64,000 bases of DNA from Salinivibrio sp. ES.052 (lineage in GTDB: Bacteria; Pseudomonadota; Gammaproteobacteria; Enterobacterales; Vibrionaceae): the NCBI RefSeq assembly GCF_900141775.1, contig NZ_FSRI01000001.1:1334251-1398250 (forward strand). Direction: 5' to 3'. Both the position numbers and the translations under genes were made by a program. Below the pieces are notes generated by a model. It was not told the DNA's origin. It did not search any database and worked only from the letters and a program-made list of their open reading frames with translations. Of this stretch, positions 10,987-19,583 are shown one piece after another (position 1 is the stretch's first letter; every line of letters starts with the position of its first letter).

Positions 10987-11466
10987 CTATCGCTGGCTGA
11001 CTATATGGTCTAATACGCCATCGGCGGCCTGCTCTAGCAAATCAAGCACATGTTCAAAACCATCGTCGCCGCCATAGTAAGGGTCTGGGATAGGCCCATC
11101 CGTGTGCTTGCCCCAGCTTAAAAACAAAGACAGTTTATCTTGCTCGCTGTCCGGGCACTGCGCCTTTAAATCTGCCAAATTGCTGTCGTCAGCCGCCAAG
11201 ATCATATCATGACGTATAAAATCTTCCTGACGGACTTGGCGTGCCCGGATGCCTTCAAACGAGTAACCTCTTGCTTGACCCGCTTTTTGGCTTCGTTTAT
11301 CGGGCGGGTTCCCCTCGTGATAACCGGCTGTTCCCGCTGAATCGATATGCACCGTCAGACCTCTCGCCTTGGCACGGGCCCGCAGAACTGCCTCTGCCGT
11401 CGGTGAACGACAAATATTGCCTAAACAGACGACCAACACACTTGGCGACTTACCTTCGCTCACCAT
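10987..11466 (-). CDS. Low molecular weight protein-tyrosine phosphatase family protein
   Basis: A 159-residue protein of the LMW-PTP family. The phosphate-binding loop CX5R is Cys14-LGNIC-Arg20, followed by SPTAE, and the general-acid segment DPYYGG lies near residue 125. Family members dephosphorylate tyrosine or, in some cases, arginine on proteins. No exopolysaccharide kinase or export genes lie nearby, so this is the stand-alone housekeeping type rather than a Wzb. A strong AAGGAG precedes the ATG. Confidence 0.9.
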   Translation of the reverse strand: MVSEGKSPSVLVVCLGNICRSPTAEAVLRARAKARGLTVHIDSAGTAGYHEGNPPDKRSQKAGQARGYSFEGIRARQVRQEDFIRHDMILAADDSNLADLKAQCPDSEQDKLSLFLSWGKHTDGPIPDPYYGGDDGFEHVLDLLEQAADGVLDHIVSQR

Positions 11467-11550
11467 CGATAAAAACTCCTTCCAATAAACCTCTATTTTA
11501 TCAATTAGGTACTGACCTTCCTAGTCTTCTCCCTCTATCGTCCCCGACGA

Positions 11551-11856
11551 TTATTCCGGTGTTACGTTATAGTCCAACACAATAATATCTTCTAGGATGG
11601 GGCGAAAAACCGCTTTTAAGGCCGTATGCTCAGGATGCGGTAAATAGTGTTCACGTGCTACATGATCGCGAAACGTCATGAGAATAACATGCGAGTACCC
11701 CTGATCTTTTCCTTCAGGGCTATTATTTTCTCCCCACTCTACCGATTCAACACCATCAACTAAGCTTGGCATCGCCTTAAATTTTTCTTTCAGCGCTTGA
11801 ATTTGCTCATATCGCACGTTAGAAATAAAACGCACCAGCAACACATGGCGAATCAT
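11551..11856 (-). CDS. Dabb (stress-responsive A/B barrel) domain protein
   Basis: A 101-residue ferredoxin-like barrel protein of the Dabb family: MIRHVLLVRF at the start, then VEWGENNSPEGKDQGYSHVILMTF and a YLPHPEH motif typical of these dimeric proteins. Functions in the family vary (stress response, some enzymes). The frame extends 15 codons upstream, but the internal ATG at 11856 has GAGGAG nine bases before it and begins at the conserved strand. It lies 31 bp after the dienelactone hydrolase-like gene and is probably co-transcribed. Confidence 0.85.
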   Translation of the reverse strand: MIRHVLLVRFISNVRYEQIQALKEKFKAMPSLVDGVESVEWGENNSPEGKDQGYSHVILMTFRDHVAREHYLPHPEHTALKAVFRPILEDIIVLDYNVTPE

Positions 11857-11887
11857 TTTTACTTTCTCCTCTTCGCCTAAGCGATAT

Positions 11888-12628
11888 CTATCGTTGATCA
11901 TTCAAAAAGGTTTTAAACGCCTGCCACGCTTTTTGATCAGCGTGCTCTCGATAACGATCAGAGCCAAAAACGGTGAACGCATGAGGCGCACCTGAATAAA
12001 CTTGTGACCAGTAAGTCACGTTAGCGCTCTCTAGTTCGTCAATAAAACGAGCAAAGTCAGTCATCGGTACCGCTTTATCAGCCCCGCCATGAGCGATAAA
12101 TATCGGCGCGACACTTTCACTATAACGCTGTCCTTCCGGCGTCTCTAGTCCACCGTGAAAGCTAGCATAACCACTGACAGATATATCCCCCGGATTACGT
12201 GCTAGTTCCAATGCAACGCTCCCCCCAAAGCAATAACCGGCCACGACAGGCTTGGTGACCCCTTGGGCCTGGGCCGCCCGCATTCCTGATTCAATCAATA
12301 CTTGCATACGCGCTCTGTCTTTATAAAGCTCGCTCGTCGCTGCCTTTTTCGCCTCTAATGTTTGCGGGCGATTGCCTGAACCGTACATGTCTAAGGCAAA
12401 TACGCGGTAGCCTATGTCCGCCAACATATCAGCGCGTTGTCGCTCGTAATCCGTTAATCCATCCCAATCATGGACGATCACAACACTGCCTTTTTCCTCC
12501 ACTTCTGGTATTGCCAAATAGCCAGAAAAGGCCTCACCATCTAGCTGGTAGTCAATTGAGGTACCGGCAAGGACGGGGAGCGAAAAAATAACCACTGAAG
12601 CACAGAGAGCGCGAATATATTTAGTCAT
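11888..12628 (-). CDS. Exported dienelactone hydrolase-family protein
   Basis: About 246 residues from the chosen ATG. A signal peptide (about residues 1-22, ending PVLAG) is followed by an alpha/beta hydrolase of the dienelactone hydrolase family. The catalytic triad appears as Cys in GYCFGG, Asp in HGGADKAVP and His in SGAPHAFT. The frame reaches an ATG at 12685, but the start near 12628 has AAGGA six bases upstream and opens directly into the signal peptide; the adjacent ATG at 12631 is an alternative. Secretion makes a role in aromatic catabolism unlikely. The substrate is unknown. Confidence 0.82.
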   Translation of the reverse strand: MTKYIRALCASVVIFSLPVLAGTSIDYQLDGEAFSGYLAIPEVEEKGSVVIVHDWDGLTDYERQRADMLADIGYRVFALDMYGSGNRPQTLEAKKAATSELYKDRARMQVLIESGMRAAQAQGVTKPVVAGYCFGGSVALELARNPGDISVSGYASFHGGLETPEGQRYSESVAPIFIAHGGADKAVPMTDFARFIDELESANVTYWSQVYSGAPHAFTVFGSDRYREHADQKAWQAFKTFLNDQR

Positions 12629-12710
12629 CATTGTTCCTTTATCTCGTGGGTAGCGCGAACCATAGCGTCCCTTTACTATAGACATAAGTTCATCAACGAT
12701 TGGAAATCAA

Positions 12711-13301
12711 ATGTCAGAACAGGGTCATAAGCAACGTCAGCAAAAACTGAAAGAAAAAGTGGATGCCCGTATTGAGGCCGCTCAACAAGAAAAGGGGCTG
12801 CTTCTTATCATCACCGGAAACGGGAAAGGAAAATCGACTTCAGCATTTGGTACCGTCGCACGAGCGGCAGGTCATGGACTCAAATGCGGCGTTGCCCAAT
12901 ACATTAAAGGGACTTGGGCCTGTGGAGAGCGGGATTTACTAAGCCAACACGGTGTCGACTTTCATGTAATGAGTACCGGTTTCACCTGGGATACCCAAGA
13001 CAAAACAGCCGATACTCAGGCCGCTCAGCAAATATGGGCGGCATGTAGAGCGATGCTCGCCGATGAGCGTTACGATTTAGTGGTCTTGGATGAGATCACC
13101 TACATGATCACGTACGACTATATCGACCTCGATGAGGTCATAGAGGCCTTACAACAACGTCCTAGCGAACAATCAGTGATCATCACCGGACGGGGTGCGC
13201 ACCGTCGTTTGGTTGAGATGGCAGATACGGTTTCCGAAGTCAGAAACGTGAAACACGCTTTCGACGCTGGCATCAAAGCCCGCCAAGGCATTGATTGGTA
13301 A
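12711..13301 (+). CDS. cobO: Corrinoid adenosyltransferase (BtuR/CobO)
   Basis: A 196-residue ATP:cob(I)alamin adenosyltransferase of the CobA/BtuR family. The modified P-loop GNGKGKST is at residues 36-43, with QYIKGTW and the LDEITY segment characteristic of the family. It attaches the adenosyl group to reduced corrinoids in coenzyme B12 synthesis or salvage. No other cobalamin gene lies in the window and I see no cobalamin riboswitch upstream, so it probably serves salvage. It is divergent from the hydrolase gene with an 82-bp gap. Confidence 0.93.
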   Translation: MSEQGHKQRQQKLKEKVDARIEAAQQEKGLLLIITGNGKGKSTSAFGTVARAAGHGLKCGVAQYIKGTWACGERDLLSQHGVDFHVMSTGFTWDTQDKTADTQAAQQIWAACRAMLADERYDLVVLDEITYMITYDYIDLDEVIEALQQRPSEQSVIITGRGAHRRLVEMADTVSEVRNVKHAFDAGIKARQGIDW

Positions 13302-13326
13302 GCAACCAAGCCACGATATATAAAAC

Positions 13327-13356
13327 GCTGCCCTGTACGATGTCACGGCAGCTTTT
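13327..13356 (+). terminator. Terminator of the adenosyltransferase gene
   Basis: GCTGCC (13327-13332) pairs with GGCAGC (13347-13352) around a 14-base loop and TTTT follows. It lies between convergent genes. Confidence 0.6.
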
Positions 13357-13383
13357 ATCATGTTACCTTTCAATAAACACAGG

Positions 13384-14457
13384 TTATTGGATTTTTGAAG
13401 AGTGCGTCTTGGCTGATATCGAATGCGCCCACTCTACGTTATTCTCCCGACAAGGTTGGCGACATAGGCGAGCATCGATGCCTTGGTCACCGAGCAAACG
13501 CTGCCATAAAGCAGGGAGTGCACTCTCATCCAGCGGACCAGGCTCAAGCTGTTTCGGTGTCACTAACTGCCACTGCCCTTCTCCGTTTTGCTCCGCGAGT
13601 AAAAATTGAAAAGGCTGATAGCTCGCCACACCAAAGCGCAAATCGGTGACCACCTGCTGCCCGTCTCGGTCTTCAAACCGTATAAAGTCACGCGAAAACG
13701 TGCGAAGATCGGCCAACGTCTGAGAATCGGCTAATGGCCACTCACCCCGAGGCTGTATGACCCAATCTATCTGCTTATCTTTATCTAGTCGTGAAGCGAG
13801 TCCTTCCCAATAGTGGTCTTCTCCTATAACGATAACGCGCCACAGCACGGTGTTAAACGGCGTGGGCATAATAATGAATGGTTGCCCAGCCAACACGGTT
13901 CCAGAGGTTTGCGCTGTCACACGTGCTTCTATTTTTTCAAGCTGATACACAGAGCTTGCCAAGTAGGCCGTAGAAAGCACCAACCCAATACCACAGGCTT
14001 TTGCGCCACGATGTCGCCACATTAACGCCACCATCACACTGACCAGCAAGGGCACAGTGTACAAAGGGTCAATGATAAAGAGACTAGCGACTGCCACAGA
14101 GGGCACCTCTAACGGCCAGAACAACTTGGTGCCATAAACAGTCATTGCATCAAGCAACGGATGCGTAATAAGGACCGCTAACACCAGCGTCATCACTTGC
14201 CATAGCGGCCACTGGCTTCGCCAGCGCCACCAACACCAAGCAATCAATGCCCCGACCCAAGGCAACACAAATAGAGAATGACTAAACCCGCGATGATTCA
14301 CTGTATTCGCTACCGGATCACCGTAGTCAATCAGCACATCTAAGTCAGGTAACGTCCCTAACGCAGCACCGGCCAATAACACGGTTGGGGAACAGCGTTT
14401 TCCCGCAACCAATCCAGCGACCGTTGCCCCCAGTGCCGCTTGGGTGACAGAATCCAT
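13384..14457 (-). CDS. YdjM-type membrane-bound metal-dependent hydrolase family protein
   Basis: A 357-residue inner-membrane protein. The N-terminal half (about residues 1-190) has five or so hydrophobic segments and the metal-binding signature of the YdjM/DUF457 family: DSVTQAALGA, PDLDVL, NHRGFSHSL and THPLLDAMTVYG. The C-terminal half is a soluble domain with a Cys pair near the end (LCRQPC). YdjM in E. coli is a LexA-regulated gene of unknown function; no obvious LexA site is visible here. The ATG has AAGGAC upstream. It follows asmA by 66 bp on the same strand and may be co-transcribed. Confidence 0.8.
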   Translation of the reverse strand: MDSVTQAALGATVAGLVAGKRCSPTVLLAGAALGTLPDLDVLIDYGDPVANTVNHRGFSHSLFVLPWVGALIAWCWWRWRSQWPLWQVMTLVLAVLITHPLLDAMTVYGTKLFWPLEVPSVAVASLFIIDPLYTVPLLVSVMVALMWRHRGAKACGIGLVLSTAYLASSVYQLEKIEARVTAQTSGTVLAGQPFIIMPTPFNTVLWRVIVIGEDHYWEGLASRLDKDKQIDWVIQPRGEWPLADSQTLADLRTFSRDFIRFEDRDGQQVVTDLRFGVASYQPFQFLLAEQNGEGQWQLVTPKQLEPGPLDESALPALWQRLLGDQGIDARLCRQPCRENNVEWAHSISAKTHSSKIQ

Positions 14458-14523
14458 AAAATGTCCTTTTCAGGGTTTTGCTTACCAAGATTAGATTACA
14501 TAGCCCGATAGGTATTAAACCGA

Positions 14524-16668
14524 TCATTGGAATAAATTAAGCAGTTTATCTGCGGTTTCTTTTACCTTGTCATCATCGGCTTTGTCGCCCAGTAGCTTTT
14601 TAATTCCACGTTGGGCTTCTTTACGTGCTTTTTCTTCCAAGACCTTGTTACTGCTTAGCAATTGCTTAATATCTAATTTGTAGCTCGGGGCCTGCCAAGT
14701 ACCAGCCACGGTGACAGGAATCGTCACATCACGCAGCTCATCAATATCTTTACCACCTTGTCCTTTGCTCGATTCAACCACCGATGTAAATACATCAAAA
14801 TCGAGTGTCTCTTTGAGCAGATCGGTTTGCCCCTCACTACGCACCCGCAATGCAGGCGCTTCTAATAGCAGATCATTGGTGCGTGCCATCCCATTGCCGA
14901 GGGTAAAGCTCGCAGTCAGTGCACTAAAGTCGGTTTTGCGCACTTCATTAGCGGCCGCCGCCGATTCGCCTTTTAGTGTCGCTTTGGCTTCTCTCAACAT
15001 TTGTGCCAAATTAATTCCATTGATCGCACCATCTTCAAAGAAAATCGCTGCACTCCCTTGGATCGCTTGACGCAATGCATACGGCGATAAACCTTTGCCT
15101 TGTACATTGATATCGACGTTGCCTTTTCCCTCAAGCAAGTCAACCTGTGCTGCGTCTTTCAATAAAGGTAAAATGGCAATGTCGCGAGCTTGTTTACTTA
15201 CTTGGTAGCGTGCTGGTGTCAAAGTCGTGTCCAGCACTCCTTGTGCAGTGACTGTCCCTTGGTATGCCTCGGTGGTGAACTCAGAAAGATCCACTTTCCC
15301 ACGATTGATAGACACCTTTGCTTGCGTTTTACCAAGAGTAATATTGCTGATTTTAAGTCCTTTCATCACAAGAGAACCCGCGATATCAACCTGTTTCAAC
15401 GCAGATAAGTCGGGTTCTTGTCGACTTAAAGAAGCCGTTGCGGTCTTCTTGCCTGCCGCATCGCGACTGTCAACCTGCTCACCTTCCGCTTGTTGCTCGG
15501 TGTCGTTACGATTTTTTGTCGCTAATAACGCATCCAGATCGATCCGGTTGGTATTGAGTGCAAAGCGGATCTTCGGTATCTCAGTAAGTTTTATGGCGAC
15601 TTTCCCCTTCATCACCACATCGTCTGTATTCAAACGGCTTGTCATCTCAGTGATATCAAGGGTTTGCTGACTCACATCAAATACAATATCAGCCGCGAGT
15701 TCTTGGCTCAGTGACTGATTTGGCAATGCATCCCCTGAAAGCTGCGTGAGCATATCTAGCCCTTGCACCGTGACTTTGTCTTGCGTCTCAGCCACTGTGA
15801 CTTGCGCTTTTCCAGAAGTTTCAACCATCATATCCGCCGTTTGCGCATTGACGTTAAAACCTAGTGTCGTCGCTTGGCCAAGCGAAAAACGATCTAACGT
15901 TATATTTGCCTCGTTGAGAACACTCTCACCTTGTTGTGCTGAGACCGTAAACGCGAGTTCACGCAATTCGCTGAGCATGGGATCAGCGGCCAATTTCAAT
16001 TCCCCCTGACCTTGTGCGCCAAAGGTCGCTGCATTCTGCTCTCCGCGCAAGGACATTGAGAAGGGTGTCCACACATCGGTCTTCAAGTTGCCGACTTCAA
16101 TATTGACATCGCGTAACGCTGTTTGGGTGGCGGCCTGATCATCTTTAATCACCACACTGGCATTCGTGACTCGCAATCCTTGCAGAGAAACGGTCCAAGC
16201 GGCACTTTGCCCCTTGCTGTCCGAGCTTGCTGACGCTGGGCTAGACGGTTGCTCGGGCGCAGCTTGAACAGGCTCTTGTCGCACTGGGACCAGGTTGGAG
16301 TCACCATTGACCAACGTCTGAATAAAAATATGAGGATCTTGCAACACAATCTCACCGACCTGCAGTGTCTGAGACATCAGTGGCAGCACATCAACGGATA
16401 ATTGCGCCTGCGATAAACGCATCAGATCAGGCTCATCAAACGCTGGACGGTTTTTGATCGCCACATCAGCGATCGAAACCCCTAAGCTAGGCCAAAGTTG
16501 CCACTCAATATCGCCACCAATGACCAGATCATAGCCCGTCTGTTTTTCCACTTGCTCAACCAGCAAGGGTTTAAATTGGTTTGGATTAATGGTGGCAATC
16601 AGGGTCGCTAAAGCGCCAATTATGACGACCACCAATGCCGTTAAAATAAGGGCGATTTTTTTTATCAT
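14524..16668 (-). CDS. asmA: AsmA-family protein
   Basis: A 714-residue envelope protein with an N-terminal membrane anchor (about residues 4-28) and a long periplasmic region. The AsmA N-terminal domain (KQTGYDLVIGGDIEWQLWPSLGV) and the C-terminal AsmA domain (DGAINGINLAQMLREAK, near 555-570) are both clear. The middle, with a Gln/Ser-rich spacer around residues 130-160, is variable. AsmA-like proteins are repeating-beta-groove lipid-transfer relatives acting between the membranes. In E. coli asmA is adjacent to dcd and udk, as here. AAGGAG precedes the ATG. Confidence 0.88.
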   Translation of the reverse strand: MIKKIALILTALVVVIIGALATLIATINPNQFKPLLVEQVEKQTGYDLVIGGDIEWQLWPSLGVSIADVAIKNRPAFDEPDLMRLSQAQLSVDVLPLMSQTLQVGEIVLQDPHIFIQTLVNGDSNLVPVRQEPVQAAPEQPSSPASASSDSKGQSAAWTVSLQGLRVTNASVVIKDDQAATQTALRDVNIEVGNLKTDVWTPFSMSLRGEQNAATFGAQGQGELKLAADPMLSELRELAFTVSAQQGESVLNEANITLDRFSLGQATTLGFNVNAQTADMMVETSGKAQVTVAETQDKVTVQGLDMLTQLSGDALPNQSLSQELAADIVFDVSQQTLDITEMTSRLNTDDVVMKGKVAIKLTEIPKIRFALNTNRIDLDALLATKNRNDTEQQAEGEQVDSRDAAGKKTATASLSRQEPDLSALKQVDIAGSLVMKGLKISNITLGKTQAKVSINRGKVDLSEFTTEAYQGTVTAQGVLDTTLTPARYQVSKQARDIAILPLLKDAAQVDLLEGKGNVDINVQGKGLSPYALRQAIQGSAAIFFEDGAINGINLAQMLREAKATLKGESAAAANEVRKTDFSALTASFTLGNGMARTNDLLLEAPALRVRSEGQTDLLKETLDFDVFTSVVESSKGQGGKDIDELRDVTIPVTVAGTWQAPSYKLDIKQLLSSNKVLEEKARKEAQRGIKKLLGDKADDDKVKETADKLLNLFQ

Positions 16669-16758
16669 TGCGAGATGCTCCTTGTTCGCGAGACTCGATA
16701 TGGCTAGCGAGGGTATTAGCGTTATCGACCATTATTTAACAGCCGGGTTCCTCGTTTT

Positions 16759-16784
16759 AAAAAAAATGCGCCCGAGGGCGCATT
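16759..16784 (-). terminator. Terminator of dcd
   Basis: AATGCGCCC (16765-16773) is complementary to GGGCGCATT (16776-16784). Read on the minus strand it is followed by about eight T, a typical intrinsic terminator just after dcd and before asmA. Confidence 0.85.
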
Positions 16785-16798
16785 CCTATCATTCAGCC

Positions 16799-17380
16799 TT
16801 AATCTTGGCTAATGCGAGAGGCAACGGCCCCTTGCTGATTCTTATACTTGGCGTTATCCCTTTTATTATAGGGCTTATCTGCCGACCCTGACATGGGTTC
16901 AAAGCTTAATGCCCCAATCGGCATGCCTGGACGTAACGCCAACGGTAATCGACCATTGTTGTAAAACTCCAAGACAATACGCCCCGACCAGCCTGGATCA
17001 ATCCGGTGAGCAGTGACATGGACCATTAACCCCAAACGCGCCAATGATGAGCGGCCATCTAACCAGCCGACAATATCATCTGGGAGCGTCACCGACTCAT
17101 GGGTGACTGCCAATGCCAGTTGACCCGGGTGAAGATAAAAAGGATCACCATCGGCAATTTCTATCTCGTCACTCATGACACGCTCTAGTTGCGCATTCAC
17201 TTCTTGTTTCTGACCCGATAAATCAATGAAGGCGGCACCATGATCATTAAACACTCGGAATTGATTACCGAGGGTCACATCAGCAGTGACACCCGAAATA
17301 GCTTCTTCAGCAGGGCGGGGATCTATTTTGATGCGGCCATCATCAAGGTGTTCTTTGATATGCCTGTCGCACAGTCGCAT
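16799..17380 (-). CDS. dcd: dCTP deaminase
   Basis: 193 residues from the ATG at 17380, the same length as E. coli Dcd and starting with the same MRLCDR. It deaminates dCTP to dUTP for dTTP synthesis. The signature [27 protein letters not shown] covers the trimer active site with its catalytic Glu/Arg/Ser residues. The frame runs 20 codons further upstream, but GAGGAA seven bases before the internal ATG and the family alignment decide the start. It pairs functionally with the ribonucleotide reductase and thymidine kinase genes elsewhere in the window. Confidence 0.96.
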   Translation of the reverse strand: MRLCDRHIKEHLDDGRIKIDPRPAEEAISGVTADVTLGNQFRVFNDHGAAFIDLSGQKQEVNAQLERVMSDEIEIADGDPFYLHPGQLALAVTHESVTLPDDIVGWLDGRSSLARLGLMVHVTAHRIDPGWSGRIVLEFYNNGRLPLALRPGMPIGALSFEPMSGSADKPYNKRDNAKYKNQQGAVASRISQD

Positions 17381-17452
17381 CGGACATTCCTCACGGTTAA
17401 TAGATGGAGCGATGCTTGTCGCACCGCAATCATTCGACACGTTAGCCTAGCC

Positions 17453-17501
17453 CTCACCATGACAATAAAGCAATGTATGACGCCTTATATTACATGGTGA
17501 G
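17453..17501. repeat. Inverted repeat upstream of dcd
   Basis: CTCACCATG (17453-17461) and CATGGTGAG (17493-17501) form perfect 9-bp arms separated by 31 A+T-rich bases, in the 147-bp gap between udk and dcd. It could be a paired operator or a leader stem-loop in the dcd transcript; its function is unknown. Confidence 0.5.
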
Positions 17502-17527
17502 CCACTCAGGATGATCGTTATCGTGCC

Positions 17528-18172
17528 TTACGCTTTCAGTAAACGTGCGATATGCGCTTTTAACACATCGATCGCAATCCGATTTTTGCCACCCCGTGGC
17601 ACAATGATATCGGCGTATTGTTTCGACGGCTCAATAAACTGCATAAACATAGGGCGGACCGTCTTTTGATATTGCTCCATCACTGAATCCATGGTGCGAC
17701 CCCGCTCAGCAACATCACGTTTCATTCGGCGTAACAAACAAATATCAAGTGGGGTGTCCATAAAGACACTCGCATGAATCAAGTTACGAAGGCGAGGATC
17801 GGTAAGCAAAAGGATCCCTTCGAGAATAATCACTTTCTTGGGTGTCATAGTGGTTGTGTCACCCATCCGAGTGTGCTCTGAGTAACTATAGACAGGCACA
17901 TCGACCGATTTGCCTGCTACAAGCCCTTCCAAGTGTTCACACAGCAAATTATGATCCAGTGCTTGTGGATGATCATAATTGGTTTGTACGCGCTCTTCCA
18001 TGCTGAGGTGGCTTTGATCACGATAGTATCTATCCTCCGTGATCACGCCGATTTGATGATCGCCGACTTTTTCCTTTAATTCCTTATAAATGGTGCTGGC
18101 GATCAGGCTTTTACCGGAAGCAGAGGCACCTGCAATACCGATAATAACGCAGTGGTGGTTGTTATCACTCAT
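17528..18172 (-). CDS. udk: Uridine kinase
   Basis: A 214-residue uridine/cytidine kinase of the pyrimidine salvage pathway. The P-loop GASASGKS is at residues 15-22. Family motifs include [18 protein letters not shown], and the lid Arg residues in [12 protein letters not shown]. The ATG follows the apbC-udk gap. The arrangement apbC-udk-dcd-asmA, all minus strand, resembles that of other gammaproteobacteria, but each gap exceeds 60 bp, so co-transcription is uncertain. Confidence 0.95.
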   Translation of the reverse strand: MSDNNHHCVIIGIAGASASGKSLIASTIYKELKEKVGDHQIGVITEDRYYRDQSHLSMEERVQTNYDHPQALDHNLLCEHLEGLVAGKSVDVPVYSYSEHTRMGDTTTMTPKKVIILEGILLLTDPRLRNLIHASVFMDTPLDICLLRRMKRDVAERGRTMDSVMEQYQKTVRPMFMQFIEPSKQYADIIVPRGGKNRIAIDVLKAHIARLLKA

Positions 18173-18313
18173 AATATGAATACCCAGAGGAAGCGTGGCG
18201 GAATCAACATAAACCGCCTGATTATAGGGAGTTGAAGCCGCTGGCGCCAGAGAAAATCACGCTTGTCTGACTGACCCGCCGCTTTAAGCCTGCTATCGCT
18301 GCGTATTGCTCAA

Positions 18314-19426
18314 TCAGGGCGACACCGTTTGTACACTTATTTGTTCAGGTCGTGTTTCACCTTGCCAATAGAGCTGACTCGCCACCGTCGCCGCCATCTG
18401 CTGATATACAGCAGCATGATCACTGCCAGGGCGCGCCACCATACTCGGAGTTCCTGCATCGATATCTTCTCGAATAGCAACATGAAGTGGAACTTGGGCC
18501 AAAACCGGCACACCCTGCTCCCGTGCCATTTTCTCTGCGCCGCCAGTGCCAAAAATGGCTTCATGATGACCGCATTGCGAACAAATATGGTAGCTCATGT
18601 TCTCCACCACCCCAAGAACCGGCACCTCCACTTTTTCAAACATCGCCACGCCTTTTATCGCATCAGCGAGCGCGAGATCCTGTGGTGTGGTCACGACTAT
18701 TGCGCCGGTCACGGGGAACTGCTGCGCCAAGCTGAGCTGAATGTCACCGGTGCCTGGCGGCATATCAACCACCAAGTAATCGAGCTCCGGCCAACGCGTT
18801 TCATTAATCAGCTGCGCAAAGGCCTTCGATGCCATTGGGCCTCGCCACACCGTTGCATTGTCTGCTGGCACCAAATAACCAATCGAGTTAGAGGCAATGC
18901 CATGGCGCATCACAGGTTCCATCAGTTTGCCATCATGGGTTTGCGGCTCACTATCTTTGGCTCCGAGCATAATTGGCAGCGATGGGCCATAGACATCCGC
19001 ATCGACAACCCCTACCGATGCCCCTTCCGCCTGCAGTGCCAGTGCCAAGTTGACCGCGGTGGTCGATTTCCCCACACCGCCTTTGGCCGAGCTGACGACC
19101 AACAAATTTTTGACGCCCTTAATGAGCGACTTGTCGCCACTTTTTAGCGGTGCCACTCGCTGTACCAGATGAAACTGCTGCTTCAGTGGCGCAGACTGCG
19201 CGTTTAACCACTCTTCGAGCGCACGCATCACTGACGCCGCTGCAAATGGAAACGTCACCTTAAAGCCATTTTTATCCGCGCTGACCCAATGCGGCTGACT
19301 TGCCCACTGCTCCACCAGTTGTGGATGTGAAAACTGATTTAATAAGCTAACCGCGTCGTCCACATTAGCGAGCGGGGCAGGCGTGTCTTCTTTTTGTGTT
19401 TTTTTCTTTTTTGAGCCAAAAAACAT
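18314..19426 (-). CDS. apbC: Iron-sulfur cluster carrier ATPase (Mrp/ApbC)
   Basis: A 370-residue Mrp/NBP35-family protein. An N-terminal MIP18-like helical region (about 20-95) precedes the deviant Walker A KGGVGKST at 115-122, and the C-terminal CSQCG motif (near residue 285) holds the bridging Fe-S cluster. The known role is loading 4Fe-4S clusters onto apoproteins. It is divergent from metG with a 157-bp gap, a pairing conserved across gammaproteobacteria. The Lys-rich N-terminus (GSKKKKTQ) is unusual but present in related Vibrio sequences as far as I recall. Confidence 0.94.
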   Translation of the reverse strand: MFFGSKKKKTQKEDTPAPLANVDDAVSLLNQFSHPQLVEQWASQPHWVSADKNGFKVTFPFAAASVMRALEEWLNAQSAPLKQQFHLVQRVAPLKSGDKSLIKGVKNLLVVSSAKGGVGKSTTAVNLALALQAEGASVGVVDADVYGPSLPIMLGAKDSEPQTHDGKLMEPVMRHGIASNSIGYLVPADNATVWRGPMASKAFAQLINETRWPELDYLVVDMPPGTGDIQLSLAQQFPVTGAIVVTTPQDLALADAIKGVAMFEKVEVPVLGVVENMSYHICSQCGHHEAIFGTGGAEKMAREQGVPVLAQVPLHVAIREDIDAGTPSMVARPGSDHAAVYQQMAATVASQLYWQGETRPEQISVQTVSP

Positions 19427-19583
19427 GCATCACCATCCCATTGATTAAAATATGTTAGGCCAGACTGGCAGCGTTTAACCGATAAACGCCCTCACTCACG
19501 GCCTGCACTAGGCAAGGCATATCGTATCAGGTAAGATTTCCGCAATCATTCCATTCATATCATAAGAGCGAACAAACAAGATT

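Noticed and set aside
18329-19147. 272-codon frame antisense to apbC
   Set aside because: It lies wholly opposite a strongly conserved gene, and its composition (Arg/His/Cys rich) is typical of an antisense shadow.
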